Of a DNA stretch of 64,000 bases, positions 52,631 to 61,805 are shown in pieces; the stretch's first letter is position 1; every line of letters begins with the position of its first letter. The stretch is from Candidatus Obscuribacter phosphatis (GTDB lineage: Bacteria; Cyanobacteriota; Vampirovibrionia; Obscuribacterales; Obscuribacteraceae), in NCBI GenBank assembly GCA_001899315.1, contig MOYA01000002.1, positions 227,070 through 291,069 on the forward strand, written 5' to 3'. The notes under the pieces are model-generated. The model did not search any database. It was given only the letters and a program-made list of their open reading frames with translations, and had not been told where the DNA came from. Position numbers and translations under genes: made by a program.

Positions 52631-55053
52631 GCGCGCAGAGTAAAGATAAAGGCGGACTCAATCATGATTCGGCACGTTCGCATGTGAGCGGTCGTTCGAT
52701 TTACATAGACGACATGCCCTGGCAAAAAAACGAGCTTGTCGTCGATTATTTCGGCTCACCTGTGGCTCACGGCAAGATAAAGTCTTTAGATCTTTCTCTG
52801 GCGAAAGCAGTGCCAGGGGTAGTGGCGCTTTATACCGCCGCCGACTTGCATCACAACAAATTTGGACCAATATTGCAAGACGAAGTGCTTTTGGCGGAAG
52901 AGCAAACCGAATTTATCGGGCAGCCGATTGTGGTTATCGCTGCTGAAAGTTATGAGTCAATCAAGCAAGCAAAGAAGCTTATCAAACTTGATATAGAAGA
53001 GCTTCAGCCGCTTTTGAATGTCGATGATGCCATCGCCGCCGGTGCATTTATCGATCGTGAATATGTGATTGAAAGAGGCGATGTGGCTCAGGCTTTTTCC
53101 GTCGCCGAGCACATACTGGAAGGGCGCCTGGTTATGGGCGGTGCCGATCATTTTTATCTTGAGTCGCAGTCATGTTTGGTTTATCCGGGGGAAAATAAGC
53201 AGCTGGTGGTGCATTCTTCCACCCAGGCGCCCACCGAAGTTCAGCATGTTGTCGCCCATTTGCTTGGTTTAAATATGAATCAAGTGGTGGTGATAGTGAA
53301 GCGCATGGGCGGCGGCTTTGGCGGCAAAGAGTGTCAAGCTACTCATCCGGCTGTTATGGCTGCTCTTGTTGCCTTGCGCACTGGTCGTCCGGCGCGCTTG
53401 GTGATGAATAAAGACGACGACATGATGTACACCGGCAAAAGACATCCCTTTCAGAACGACTACAAAGTAGCCTTTGACGGCGAGGGGCGAATTCTCGCTC
53501 TAGAAGCGAGGCTGTATGCCGATGGCGGCGCTTACAACGACCTTTCTACTGCAGTTTTAGGGCGAGCCCTCACCCATATCGATAATGCCTATTATCTGCC
53601 TAATGTTAGTGTCAAAGGGCGCATCGCCAAGACTAATTTTCCGCCGAACACCGCCTTTAGAGGTTTTGGTGGTCCGCAGGGTGTGCTTACCATCGAATGC
53701 ATAATGGAAGAAATAGCCGCCTATCTCAAGGTCGACCCATTTAAAGTTCGTCGCGTCAATTGTTATGGTATCGAAGAGCGCAACACTACTCACTATGGAC
53801 AGCTGCTCGAAAATAACAGTTTGCCTGAATTGTTTGACCGTCTGGCCCAAAGCAGTGACTATGAAAAACGACTGGCTGCCGTGCAAGAGTTTAATCGCAA
53901 CAGCAAGACCCATTTGAAAGGCTTGTCTTTGACTGCGGTGAAATTTGGTATTTCATTCACCAATAAATTTCTCAATCAAGCCAATGCCCTAGTCAATATC
54001 TATCTTGACGGCAGTGTCCAGGTTTCAACCGGTGCCACCGAAATGGGGCAAGGTGTGAATACCAATATAAAGGCTATAGTCGCCGATGAATTTGCCATCG
54101 ACTATGAGCGCGTCATTGTCATGGCCACTTCCACCGAGAAAAATAACAATACTTCGGCTACGGCTGCGTCTTCGGCGACAGACTTGAACGGCTCGGCGGC
54201 ACAGTTGGCTTGTCGAGCGATTAAGGGGCGCATGCAGCAAGTGGCGGCTGATTATTTTGCCACTCAAGAAGTGGGCATCGGTGCTTATCCTGAGCGCATT
54301 CGCTTTCAAGACGGCATGGTCTTTGACGAAAGAAAGCCGCATCTTAAGCTGTCTTTTGATGACTTGGTCGGGCATTGTTATCGCAGCCGCGTCAGTCTGG
54401 GCGAGCGCGGGCATTATGCCACACCGTCCATTTCATTTGATTGGTCAAAAGGAAAGGGCACACCGTTTCTTTATTACACCAATGGCACCGCCGTCAGCGA
54501 AGTAACCATCGACCGTTTCACCGGTGCCCTCAAACTGGATAGAGTCGATATTCTGATGGATATCGGCAAGTCTATCAACGAAGGGCTGAACCGTGGTCAG
54601 ATAGCCGGAGCTTTCTTTCAGGGTATGGGCTGGCTGACCATGGAAGAATTGCGTTATTCGACCAAGGGCGCCTTGCTCAGTCATTCACCCACCACTTATA
54701 AAATCCCCGGCATATTCGATCTGCCCGAGCACTTTAAAATTGATCTTTTAGATCGCGAGAACAAAGTCAATGTGCGCGGTTCAAAAGCTGTGGGTGAGCC
54801 GCCTCTTTTGCTTGGCATATCAGTTTGGACTGCCGTCAAGCACGCCCTTTCTTTTCTTTCAGGCGAAAATATTCCGGTGCTGAATTCCCCGGCATCGGGC
54901 GAAGAGATTTTGCAGCGCCTAACCCATTATTTGGAAGGTGCCGAAGGCGGCTTGCCCAGTTCTGATAGCGCTTGGGGCGTGGGCGGTTCGGTTTTATTGC
55001 GGGGACGCTCGACCAGCCGAGTTAAATCTAAAGTAAGCGAAGCAAGGCGATAA
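52627..55053 (+). CDS. xdhB: Xanthine dehydrogenase molybdenum subunit
   Basis: An 808-residue subunit oxidising hypoxanthine and xanthine to urate. Molybdopterin-binding motifs seen: GGGFGGKE near 230, AFRGFGGPQG near 345 and the catalytic Glu in GEPPLLLG near 722. The Gln/Gly-rich 'GATEMGQGVNTN' loop that contacts the cofactor is present. A 30-residue Ser/Gly-rich C-terminal tail is extra. It overlaps xdhA by four bases and precedes the XdhC gene by 17 nt. Confidence 0.93.
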   Translation: MSAQSKDKGGLNHDSARSHVSGRSIYIDDMPWQKNELVVDYFGSPVAHGKIKSLDLSLAKAVPGVVALYTAADLHHNKFGPILQDEVLLAEEQTEFIGQPIVVIAAESYESIKQAKKLIKLDIEELQPLLNVDDAIAAGAFIDREYVIERGDVAQAFSVAEHILEGRLVMGGADHFYLESQSCLVYPGENKQLVVHSSTQAPTEVQHVVAHLLGLNMNQVVVIVKRMGGGFGGKECQATHPAVMAALVALRTGRPARLVMNKDDDMMYTGKRHPFQNDYKVAFDGEGRILALEARLYADGGAYNDLSTAVLGRALTHIDNAYYLPNVSVKGRIAKTNFPPNTAFRGFGGPQGVLTIECIMEEIAAYLKVDPFKVRRVNCYGIEERNTTHYGQLLENNSLPELFDRLAQSSDYEKRLAAVQEFNRNSKTHLKGLSLTAVKFGISFTNKFLNQANALVNIYLDGSVQVSTGATEMGQGVNTNIKAIVADEFAIDYERVIVMATSTEKNNNTSATAASSATDLNGSAAQLACRAIKGRMQQVAADYFATQEVGIGAYPERIRFQDGMVFDERKPHLKLSFDDLVGHCYRSRVSLGERGHYATPSISFDWSKGKGTPFLYYTNGTAVSEVTIDRFTGALKLDRVDILMDIGKSINEGLNRGQIAGAFFQGMGWLTMEELRYSTKGALLSHSPTTYKIPGIFDLPEHFKIDLLDRENKVNVRGSKAVGEPPLLLGISVWTAVKHALSFLSGENIPVLNSPASGEEILQRLTHYLEGAEGGLPSSDSAWGVGGSVLLRGRSTSRVKSKVSEARR

Positions 55054-55070
55054 GAATTGCAGGTGCACAG

Positions 55071-55868
55071 TTGACTGACGATTTACTGAACACTGCTCTA
55101 TCGCTTAGAGACAAACAAGAACCTTTCGTATTAGTCAAAATTGTGCAAACTGTCGGCAGTGTGCCGCAAGAAGCCGGTGCCGGCATGATTGTCTCTAAAG
55201 CCGGTCGTGTTGATGGTACTGTTGGTGGTGGCAAGCTGGAAGCCCGATGTCTTTTAGAGTGTGAAGACATGCTCAGTGGGCAAAAGAAAGAGACGACACG
55301 TTTTCATAAGTGGAGGCTGGATAGTGATATCGGCATGACTTGTGGCGGTTCGGTGCAGGTATATTTTGAGCTTTATGCGGGCAGTACTTGGCGTGTGGTC
55401 ATCTTTGGTGCCGGTCATTGCGCTCAAGCTCTTTGTCGAGTTTTGTCTGTTTTGCCTTGTCGTATTGTAGTGGTCGACAACCGCAGCGACTGGCTGGCAA
55501 AGCTGCCTGAACATGCCCATATAGAAGCTGTGGCGGTGAACACTTATGCCGATTATGTCGAGAATCTCGCTGAGACTGACTTTGTTGTATTGATGACCAT
55601 GGGGCACAGCACCGATAGTCCGGTTCTGGTCAAAATCTTGCAACGCTTCCAGGCTAGTTTGCCATATCTTGGCGTCATCGGCAGCAAGGCTAAGCGCGCT
55701 CGGCTGGTGCAAGATTTGCAGGCGGCACACTTGAGCGAACGCAGTGATTCCTTCTTTTGTCCGGTCGGCTTAGACATAGGCGGCAATACCCCGGGCGACA
55801 TCGCTATTTCAGTAGCCGCTCAGCTTTTGGCCGTAAAAGATAAGCTTGGCTCAAAAACTGAGCCTTAA
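55071..55868 (+). CDS. xdhC: XdhC molybdenum-cofactor chaperone
   Basis: A 265-residue protein with the N-terminal XdhC/CoxI domain ('VKIVQTVGSVPQEAGAGMIV', 'TVGGGKLEARC', 'MTCGGSVQVYFE') and the C-terminal Rossmann domain ('VVIFGAGHCAQAL', 'YLGVIGSKAKRARL'). XdhC binds and sulfurates Moco and delivers it to XdhB. The TTG start lies 17 nt after xdhB. It converges with the HAD gene, with the two stops sharing TTAA. Confidence 0.92.
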   Translation: MTDDLLNTALSLRDKQEPFVLVKIVQTVGSVPQEAGAGMIVSKAGRVDGTVGGGKLEARCLLECEDMLSGQKKETTRFHKWRLDSDIGMTCGGSVQVYFELYAGSTWRVVIFGAGHCAQALCRVLSVLPCRIVVVDNRSDWLAKLPEHAHIEAVAVNTYADYVENLAETDFVVLMTMGHSTDSPVLVKILQRFQASLPYLGVIGSKAKRARLVQDLQAAHLSERSDSFFCPVGLDIGGNTPGDIAISVAAQLLAVKDKLGSKTEP

Positions 55869-56578
55869 ACTAATTTTGGCACTTCGAGCCAATCTTCAAT
55901 GCAATATTTTGCCCCTAAAGCAAGCAGCTTTTCCGACTGCTTGGCTCTGTTCTGCGGCGGGCAAAAGCCTAAATAAGCAATGGTGGTCAAGCCTGCTGCC
56001 ACCGCTGCCTTTACACCAGTGGCGCTGTCTTCCACAGCAAAACTAGTCTCTTTCTGCGCCCCGGTTTGTTCAAGCGCCCGCAGATAGACTGTGGGAGACG
56101 GCTTTTGTATATCGGTGGCTTCAAAAAAATTGGTCCCGAAAAACTGGGCTAGTTTATTGCCTTGCCCATTGCTGCTGTAGCGCATGGCTGCTAGTCCTCT
56201 TTGAATTGGATTGTTTGATACAAATGCAAATTGAAAGCCGGTCTCTTTTAGTATGGTCAAGGCTTCGATCAGGTGCGGTGCCATATCTACTCCACTTGCC
56301 TGCAAGGCTTGCATCATGCGCCATTCGCGTTGATCGTAGAGTGCCTCAAAGGTGACTGCAATATTGAAATGCTTAGCAAGGTTTTGACAGAGCGTTTCTC
56401 TGCCTTGCCCATGAAAGTGTTCTTGAAATTCATCGACAGTTAGCTCTCTGCCGGCATTTTGACTGTAGAGTTGGTTGAAGCGCGCCACCAAGGACGGTAT
56501 TGCCATCGCCTCTGTGCCGAGCATGGTATTGTCGCAGTCAATGAAGAGCCACCGCCCTTGTCCAGCTTTCAAATTCAC
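55865..56578 (-). CDS. HAD-superfamily phosphatase
   Basis: A 237-residue haloacid dehalogenase-type hydrolase. Motif I is FIDCDNTML (DxD nucleophile and acid), motif II VSNN, motif III Lys in IQKPSP and motif IV VEDSATGV. The helical cap at about 20-95 matches phosphoglycolate/beta-phosphoglucomutase-type enzymes. Substrate unknown. The start overlaps the stop of the upstream membrane-protein gene (ATGA). Confidence 0.88.
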   Translation of the reverse strand: MNLKAGQGRWLFIDCDNTMLGTEAMAIPSLVARFNQLYSQNAGRELTVDEFQEHFHGQGRETLCQNLAKHFNIAVTFEALYDQREWRMMQALQASGVDMAPHLIEALTILKETGFQFAFVSNNPIQRGLAAMRYSSNGQGNKLAQFFGTNFFEATDIQKPSPTVYLRALEQTGAQKETSFAVEDSATGVKAAVAAGLTTIAYLGFCPPQNRAKQSEKLLALGAKYCIEDWLEVPKLV

Positions 56579-57126
56579 CTGTCTTCTTCCTGTGGGGCTT
56601 CGATGCCTTTTTCATGGGCTTTCTGCACAAGCATCTCATAAAAAGCTGGAAAACCTTGCATGACTGGGAAAATCCAGATGGTTTCTCGCGATTTTGACGA
56701 TATTCTAAAACCTTGGGCCCAGCCTATATAGTCGACGGCAGCGATGTCTTGCCACTTTATGCTGCGCCTTCTGCCAAAGGCGTCCGAGCCCTTTATTTCG
56801 TCTTGATTGTAGTATGTCGCACCGCGGCTCATAGCTAAGATGGTAAAAAAGCTGAGAGCGACAAAAAAGCCGAATACACAAAGCACCCAGACCATGGTTT
56901 CGGGTTTTGTTTTGCCTGGGTGCAGATAGGCAATTACTGAAATGCCTGAAAAGAAAGCCATGGTGACATACATAGCGGCATAATAGCCCTTACTATAGTC
57001 GAGTTTGAAATATCCATCTTTCGCCTTGGCTGCGCCCTCTTTAGGGGCGATGGCTTTCATTATCATCGGTGTCACCACCGAGACGACAAGCATTGTTCCG
57101 GCGGCGCTCAAGAGGTCTGCTGGCAT
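56575..57126 (-). CDS. Membrane protein with PH-like domain
   Basis: A 183-residue protein with three hydrophobic segments (about 7-24, 50-68, 80-98) and a C-terminal cytosolic domain ('SIKWQDIAAVDYIGWAQGFRI', then 'ETIWIFPVM') reminiscent of bacterial PH (YdbS-like) domains. The middle gene of an overlapping trio with the SelW-like protein and HAD phosphatase. Function unknown. Confidence 0.7.
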   Translation of the reverse strand: MPADLLSAAGTMLVVSVVTPMIMKAIAPKEGAAKAKDGYFKLDYSKGYYAAMYVTMAFFSGISVIAYLHPGKTKPETMVWVLCVFGFFVALSFFTILAMSRGATYYNQDEIKGSDAFGRRRSIKWQDIAAVDYIGWAQGFRISSKSRETIWIFPVMQGFPAFYEMLVQKAHEKGIEAPQEEDR

Positions 57127-57500
57127 TGGCCCGAATCTCCTTCTCGCTTTTGCCTGTCACCCATATTGAGCAACTGCTCTCTAATTATTTCATCGGCTGA
57201 TTTGCTGTTGACGGCGCTGTATCGTGCTTTCAAAATATCAATTATCTCGCCGTCATGCGGAAAGCGCCCAAGCATCATCTTTGAGAAAATGCGTTCTTGA
57301 CCGGCATCTATTTCAAACAAGCCGCCAACCGTTTTGTGCAGTTCGACTCTAATGCCAAATTCGCGCCCAATTGCAAAAGCAAGGGCTTCAGCCCTCGGCT
57401 CATAGCCGCAGCCGCCGCAATAAGTTATAGAAAGGGCGCTCAGTTTTGGTTTGGGGCTGTTCACTTTGTATTGAGGTGACTGGCGTTGTTTGACGATCAC
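57108..57500 (-). CDS. SelW/Rdx-family thioredoxin-like protein
   Basis: Up to 130 residues. The Rdx core begins 'LSITYCGGCGYEPRAEALA' with the redox CxxC (CGGC), followed by 'RVELHKTVGGLFEID' and 'GRFPHDGEIIDI'. SelW-like proteins are small glutathione- or thioredoxin-linked redox proteins; here Cys replaces selenocysteine. A 20-residue basic N-terminal extension and a polar C-terminal tail are extra. It heads the overlapping operon. Confidence 0.85.
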   Translation of the reverse strand: MIVKQRQSPQYKVNSPKPKLSALSITYCGGCGYEPRAEALAFAIGREFGIRVELHKTVGGLFEIDAGQERIFSKMMLGRFPHDGEIIDILKARYSAVNSKSADEIIREQLLNMGDRQKREGDSGQCQQTS

Positions 57501-57692
57501 TAAAGTAAAGACTATTTATCGTCTAGTCTTCTGTTTAATTGTACCCGCTTAGGTTTTCTTTCGTTCTGAACGAGGAAACTTGGGCTCGATTGTCAGGGCT
57601 CTTCTTGAGAGTAGCGATTACCTGACTTTAGGTACGGGTATGACCATAGAACATTGGAATCTCTTTTCTTTGGCAATTAAAGTAAAAAGACT

Positions 57693-59768
57693 GTGAGCAA
57701 TTTAAATCAAGAAAACCCCCGCTTCAGGGCTACTGGAGAGATGGCTGCCCTTTCGGCGGCAACTATATTGGAGGCGGCGGGACCGAGCCCGGCAGAGGCG
57801 TCTAGGTCGGAAGCCGAGAAGCTTTTTATCAAACGCATGGCGGCTGCCGAAGAATTAGCTAAGACAAGCCCTGCACTTTATCAATTGAAGATTGTCTCGT
57901 GGGCTGTGCTCGGCTACTCGTTCATGATTGTTATGCCGATCATTTTATTCTCGTTGATTTTGGTCCTGATATTTTTCGCTGTTAAGTTTCATCTTGGTGT
58001 TTATGCCATTAAGCCCTTGGGGCTGGCTGTCATTGCTATGTTGGCGGCCATTGGTTGTTATTTCAAAGCATTGTTTGTGCCCTTTCCCGAGACTGAAGGC
58101 ATAGAAATCAAGGCTGCCGATTATCCTGATTTGTTTAGGCAGGTGCGCGAACTAGCCAGTCAGGTAGGGGTGAAAATAGACAGAATCTATTTGGATTACC
58201 AGATTAATGCCGCCGTGGTTGAGCGTCCGCGCTATGGACTTTTGGGCTTTTACGAGAATCACCTCATACTTGGTTTGCCTTTGATGATGATTCTCACCCC
58301 TGATGAGTTTAGATCTGTTATTGCCCACGAATTTGGACATTTGGCAGGCGAGCACAGTCGAAAGACTGGCTGGATATACAAGATGATCGGTCGCTGGCAG
58401 ACTATTTTGCAGGCGCTTAGTGCAAGCGACTCACTATTGCTTTCAATCAATCTCAGATTTTTTAGTTGGTTTTATCCTTATTTTCAGGCTTTAGCAAGTA
58501 TCGTCACCAGGCAGCATGAAAGAGAGGCCGATAGATTGGCGGTTGGCATAGCTGGTGCCGAGAGTCATGCCAGGTCTTTCTTGCAGATCATAGTGAGAAG
58601 TGACCGTCTCTCCAGCTACGATACCAGAGAGCTGCTGCGGCAATATCCCCATGACGGACCGGTACCCAGTGACTTTTATCGACGTTTGCAAGAGCACATG
58701 AGGGCGCCTATTAGCGACAAGATTGCCGCTATCGATTCTGTAGAAGCTGATTTGTTGTCTATACCTTCACCCTATGATAGTCACCCTCCCCATGCCGAGC
58801 GCATAGCTTGCTGTCAAAAGGTGAGCACCCTCGATAATCTTTTGCCGAGGCTGAAAGCTGAGAAATTGATCGATAGATTTGACTTGATGGCCCCTGTTAA
58901 AGAAACGGCTATAGAAAGCTTTTTTGGAGCACAGTACGAGAAGCTGATGGAATTCTGCTGTCAGGATTTTGTCAAGGTGAACGAAGAGAACTGGAAAGAG
59001 CGCTCTAAAAATTTCAAGCAAATGGAAGAGCGTAATGCTGAACTCGAGAAGAAGCGCAGCGAGGGACAGACCCTTACTGCTGAAGAAGAATTAGAGATGG
59101 TTGTGAACGTGCATTTGCTGAAAGGCGTGTTTGAAGCGGCGCCGCTCTATGAAGAATTGCATGATCGTTATCCTGATAATCTTGAAGTCTCATACCAGTT
59201 GGCTGTGCACAACTATTACGAGATGCACGATAAAGACCGTGGTCGTCAACTCTTGGAAGTGGTGGCAAGAGGCGGCAAACAATTTCGCTCTGAGGCCTGT
59301 GCCCTCTTGATGAGTCACTTCAACAAAGCCAATGACCATGCCAAATATCAAGAGTTTGAAGAGCTCTACAACAAGTATGCCGAAGAAGATTATTTCTATC
59401 AGGCTGAGCGCAATCAGGTCAGCGGTGCCGATAAGTTCAAGGCTCATTCGGCAAGCAGTGAGGAAGTAGAAAAAATCAGAGCAGCGGTGGCTTTGCAGCC
59501 GTCTGTCAAAGCTGCCTATTTGATAGAAAAAGAACTGAAGATTAGTCCGGAAGATCGTCTCTTTGTGCTGGTGGTGCGCCTCAAGGTCGACCCCGAAGGT
59601 TTTGGCGGCGATTCCAATCTTACCGTTGCGCAAGCAACATTCAATAGCCTTTGCACTGCAGTTCCTTTTCCTGCCGGAGGCTATATCTACATCATTTCTT
59701 CCGGCAGTGATGCCCTTTTGAAAGTGGTCAAGTCTATCGATAATGCTCTCATTCTGGGGCGAAGCTGA
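57693..59768 (+). CDS. M48-family zinc metalloprotease
   Basis: A 691-residue protein. A membrane region with two to three helices is at about 65-130, then the M48 peptidase domain: zinc motif HEFGH near residue 212-216 and third ligand in HEREAD near 275-280. The second half has TPR-like helices (about 470-590), a common feature of BepA-like quality-control proteases, and a C-terminal domain of unknown type. The start is GTG. It probably degrades or assembles envelope proteins. Confidence 0.9.
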   Translation: MSNLNQENPRFRATGEMAALSAATILEAAGPSPAEASRSEAEKLFIKRMAAAEELAKTSPALYQLKIVSWAVLGYSFMIVMPIILFSLILVLIFFAVKFHLGVYAIKPLGLAVIAMLAAIGCYFKALFVPFPETEGIEIKAADYPDLFRQVRELASQVGVKIDRIYLDYQINAAVVERPRYGLLGFYENHLILGLPLMMILTPDEFRSVIAHEFGHLAGEHSRKTGWIYKMIGRWQTILQALSASDSLLLSINLRFFSWFYPYFQALASIVTRQHEREADRLAVGIAGAESHARSFLQIIVRSDRLSSYDTRELLRQYPHDGPVPSDFYRRLQEHMRAPISDKIAAIDSVEADLLSIPSPYDSHPPHAERIACCQKVSTLDNLLPRLKAEKLIDRFDLMAPVKETAIESFFGAQYEKLMEFCCQDFVKVNEENWKERSKNFKQMEERNAELEKKRSEGQTLTAEEELEMVVNVHLLKGVFEAAPLYEELHDRYPDNLEVSYQLAVHNYYEMHDKDRGRQLLEVVARGGKQFRSEACALLMSHFNKANDHAKYQEFEELYNKYAEEDYFYQAERNQVSGADKFKAHSASSEEVEKIRAAVALQPSVKAAYLIEKELKISPEDRLFVLVVRLKVDPEGFGGDSNLTVAQATFNSLCTAVPFPAGGYIYIISSGSDALLKVVKSIDNALILGRS

Positions 59769-59807
59769 TAAACTTGGTTTTGAATTGCGCTCTGTGGGAG
59801 ACCTTTT

Positions 59808-60368
59808 ATGGCGAAGAAAGCAAATAGCAAGAAAGTTCAGGCAACTGTAGCCGCTAGTGCTCAGCCTGCTCATGATCCAGAAGTGCACGAAGCGAAAGAG
59901 AAAAACAACAAAGAAAAGAACGGGCACAAACAGAAGAAGCAATTCAAAGAGCTAGGCAAAGAAACCGCTGCCGTTAAGCAGAATTATGACAATCCAGATC
60001 CTGAGATTTTGGAAGTCTTTGATAATCCGTTTAACGATAAGAAAGCTAATCGCAATAACGTCTGCGGCACTATTCATATCGAAGCACCTGAGTTTACGAC
60101 TGTCTGTCCCATTACCGGTCAACCCGACTTTGCCAACATCGTTATCGACTATTGCCCCGACAAGCTCTGTGTGGAAAGTAAGTCACTCAAGCTCTATCTT
60201 GGTGCTTTTAGGCAACTACCAGAATTTCACGAAGCCTGTGTCAACCGTATCGCCAACGACTTGATTGACAAGCTTAAGCCTCTTTCACTTACTGTAGAGG
60301 GACGCTTTACGCCCCGGGGTGGAATTCCATTTTGGCCCAAAGCCTTTTATGAAAAGTCGCGCAAATAG
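59808..60368 (+). CDS. queF: NADPH-dependent 7-cyano-7-deazaguanine reductase QueF
   Basis: A 186-residue type I QueF. The catalytic domain (about 75-180) has nucleophile Cys in [11 protein letters not shown], substrate-binding Glu in CVESKSLK, and 'FTPRGG' near the end. It reduces preQ0 to preQ1 using NADPH. The first 70 residues form a Lys/Glu/Asn-rich extension not needed for the fold; this is longer than usual. GGGAGA precedes ATG. It begins the queFCDE cluster. Confidence 0.93.
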   Translation: MAKKANSKKVQATVAASAQPAHDPEVHEAKEKNNKEKNGHKQKKQFKELGKETAAVKQNYDNPDPEILEVFDNPFNDKKANRNNVCGTIHIEAPEFTTVCPITGQPDFANIVIDYCPDKLCVESKSLKLYLGAFRQLPEFHEACVNRIANDLIDKLKPLSLTVEGRFTPRGGIPFWPKAFYEKSRK

Positions 60369-60503
60369 ATAATCTTTCCAGCCAACAGTTGACTGTTTGA
60401 GGCGGCTGTCAGGAGGTCGGGTGCTTCTCTGGCGTCTACGGCTCTGCTTCGCTCCTTGCAATTCGTCTTTACTAATGCCCACTTTACGAATGCCCTCTTG
60501 GGC

Positions 60504-60577
60504 TTGACATTTTGCTAAAATGATTGCTTCGTATATATCGTGCCAATAGTATTTATGTTTATGTCTATGAGGGACGC
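60504..60577 (+). promoter_or_regulatory. Possible promoter and leader of queC
   Basis: A TTGACA box at 60504-60509 is followed by AT-rich sequence; the best -10-like matches (TATATA) are too far for canonical spacing, so this is weak. GAGGGA precedes ATG 60578. No preQ1-riboswitch consensus was recognised in 60369-60577. Confidence 0.3.
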
Positions 60578-61282
60578 ATGGCTTCGGCTTTGGTTGTATT
60601 TTCGGGCGGTCAAGACAGCACAACCTGTCTTTATTGGGCTAAGTCTCAGTATGAGCGGGTGCATGCCGTTACCTTTTGCTATAACCAGAGACATGCAATC
60701 GAGATAGACAGCGCCCGCAAAATAGCAGCAATGGCTGGGGTGAGTCATGAAGTTATAGATCTTGGCGCCATTTTTAAGGGGCTGAGCCCCCTTACTGATC
60801 ACAGCTTGCCTGTGGATCATTTTGCCGTGGAAGATTCTAAAGAGCCCGCGCTGCCATCTGGTGTAGCAACAACTTTTGTCCCGGGACGCAATATTCTTTT
60901 CTTTACCATCGCCGCCAATCGCGCCTATGTGCACAATGTCGATAGTATCGTGGTTGGTGTGGCCCAGCAAGATTATGGTGGCTATCCTGATTGTCGACAA
61001 GACTTTATCAGCAAGCTGGAAGCCGCACTGGTAAGCGGTCTTGATCGCAAGCTGGAAATCGTTACGCCTTTGATGAATATGACCAAGAAAGAAACAGTTG
61101 AGCTTGCTCAAAGCTTGCCTGGCTGTCTTGATGCTTTGGCTTATTCCACCACTTGTTATGAGGGTCATTATCCGCCCTGCGGTAAGTGTCATTCGTGTGT
61201 TTTGCGTGCCAAGGGTTTTGCCGAAGCCGGTTTAAATGATCCTCTTTTGGAAAGAGCTGCAATTGCGATAAGTAAGGTGTAA
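60578..61282 (+). CDS. queC: 7-cyano-7-deazaguanine synthase QueC
   Basis: A 234-residue ATP pyrophosphatase-type enzyme converting carboxydeazaguanine to preQ0. The PP-loop SGGQDSTT is at about 9-16 and the C-terminal zinc-binding Cys are in CYEGHYPPCGKCHSC. ATG 60578 with GAGGGA is chosen over TTG 60524. Followed 17 nt later by queD. Confidence 0.95.
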   Translation: MASALVVFSGGQDSTTCLYWAKSQYERVHAVTFCYNQRHAIEIDSARKIAAMAGVSHEVIDLGAIFKGLSPLTDHSLPVDHFAVEDSKEPALPSGVATTFVPGRNILFFTIAANRAYVHNVDSIVVGVAQQDYGGYPDCRQDFISKLEAALVSGLDRKLEIVTPLMNMTKKETVELAQSLPGCLDALAYSTTCYEGHYPPCGKCHSCVLRAKGFAEAGLNDPLLERAAIAISKV

Positions 61283-61299
61283 GAATAAGGTGTAAGGAT

Positions 61300-61800
61300 A
61301 TGGAACTGGTTAGTCGTATGCAGTTTAATGAGAGCGAAGAGCGTCTGGCTCTCTCTACCGTTACGGCTTCGCGGCGACTGCAGTTTTGCGCCGGTCATAG
61401 AGTTTATGGTCACGAAAGTAAGTGTGCCAATCTGCATGGTCATAATTATGTCGTCTTTTTGTATGCGCGCTCAGAGAATGAACTGAACGGAGATGGGCTT
61501 GATAGCCTGGGGCGCGTCGTAGATTTCGGGCAGCTTAAGTCGCTTTTTGCCCCTTGGATCGAAGACAATTGGGACCATGGCTTTATTGTTTCCAGAAATG
61601 ATCTAGAAGCACAGCAAGCACTGAATGTGATACCGGGGCAAAAATTGTTTGTCATGGACAACAACCCCACTGCAGAAAATATGGCTCGCTATATTTTGCT
61701 GGAATTGGCACCGCATCTGCTTAAGGGCAGTGGTGTTCGTCTTACCAAAGTGGTGCTTTGGGAGACCGAGAACTGCTTTGCCGAAGTGGAGTTGGTTTAG
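61300..61800 (+). CDS. queD: 6-carboxy-5,6,7,8-tetrahydropterin synthase QueD
   Basis: A 166-residue PTPS-family enzyme producing carboxytetrahydropterin from dihydroneopterin triphosphate. Zinc ligands are visible as His in FCAGHRV and the HGHNY pair; the catalytic Cys lies in KCANLHGHN. The late 'NPTAENMARYI' and 'VLWETENCFAEV' segments are typical. The first 20 residues are extra. It sits between queC and queE. Confidence 0.95.
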   Translation: MELVSRMQFNESEERLALSTVTASRRLQFCAGHRVYGHESKCANLHGHNYVVFLYARSENELNGDGLDSLGRVVDFGQLKSLFAPWIEDNWDHGFIVSRNDLEAQQALNVIPGQKLFVMDNNPTAENMARYILLELAPHLLKGSGVRLTKVVLWETENCFAEVELV

Positions 61801-61805
61801 GTCGT

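Noticed and set aside
60369-60577. preQ1 riboswitch upstream of queC
   Set aside because: The class I/II consensus (C-rich loop and A-rich tail before the gene) was not found.
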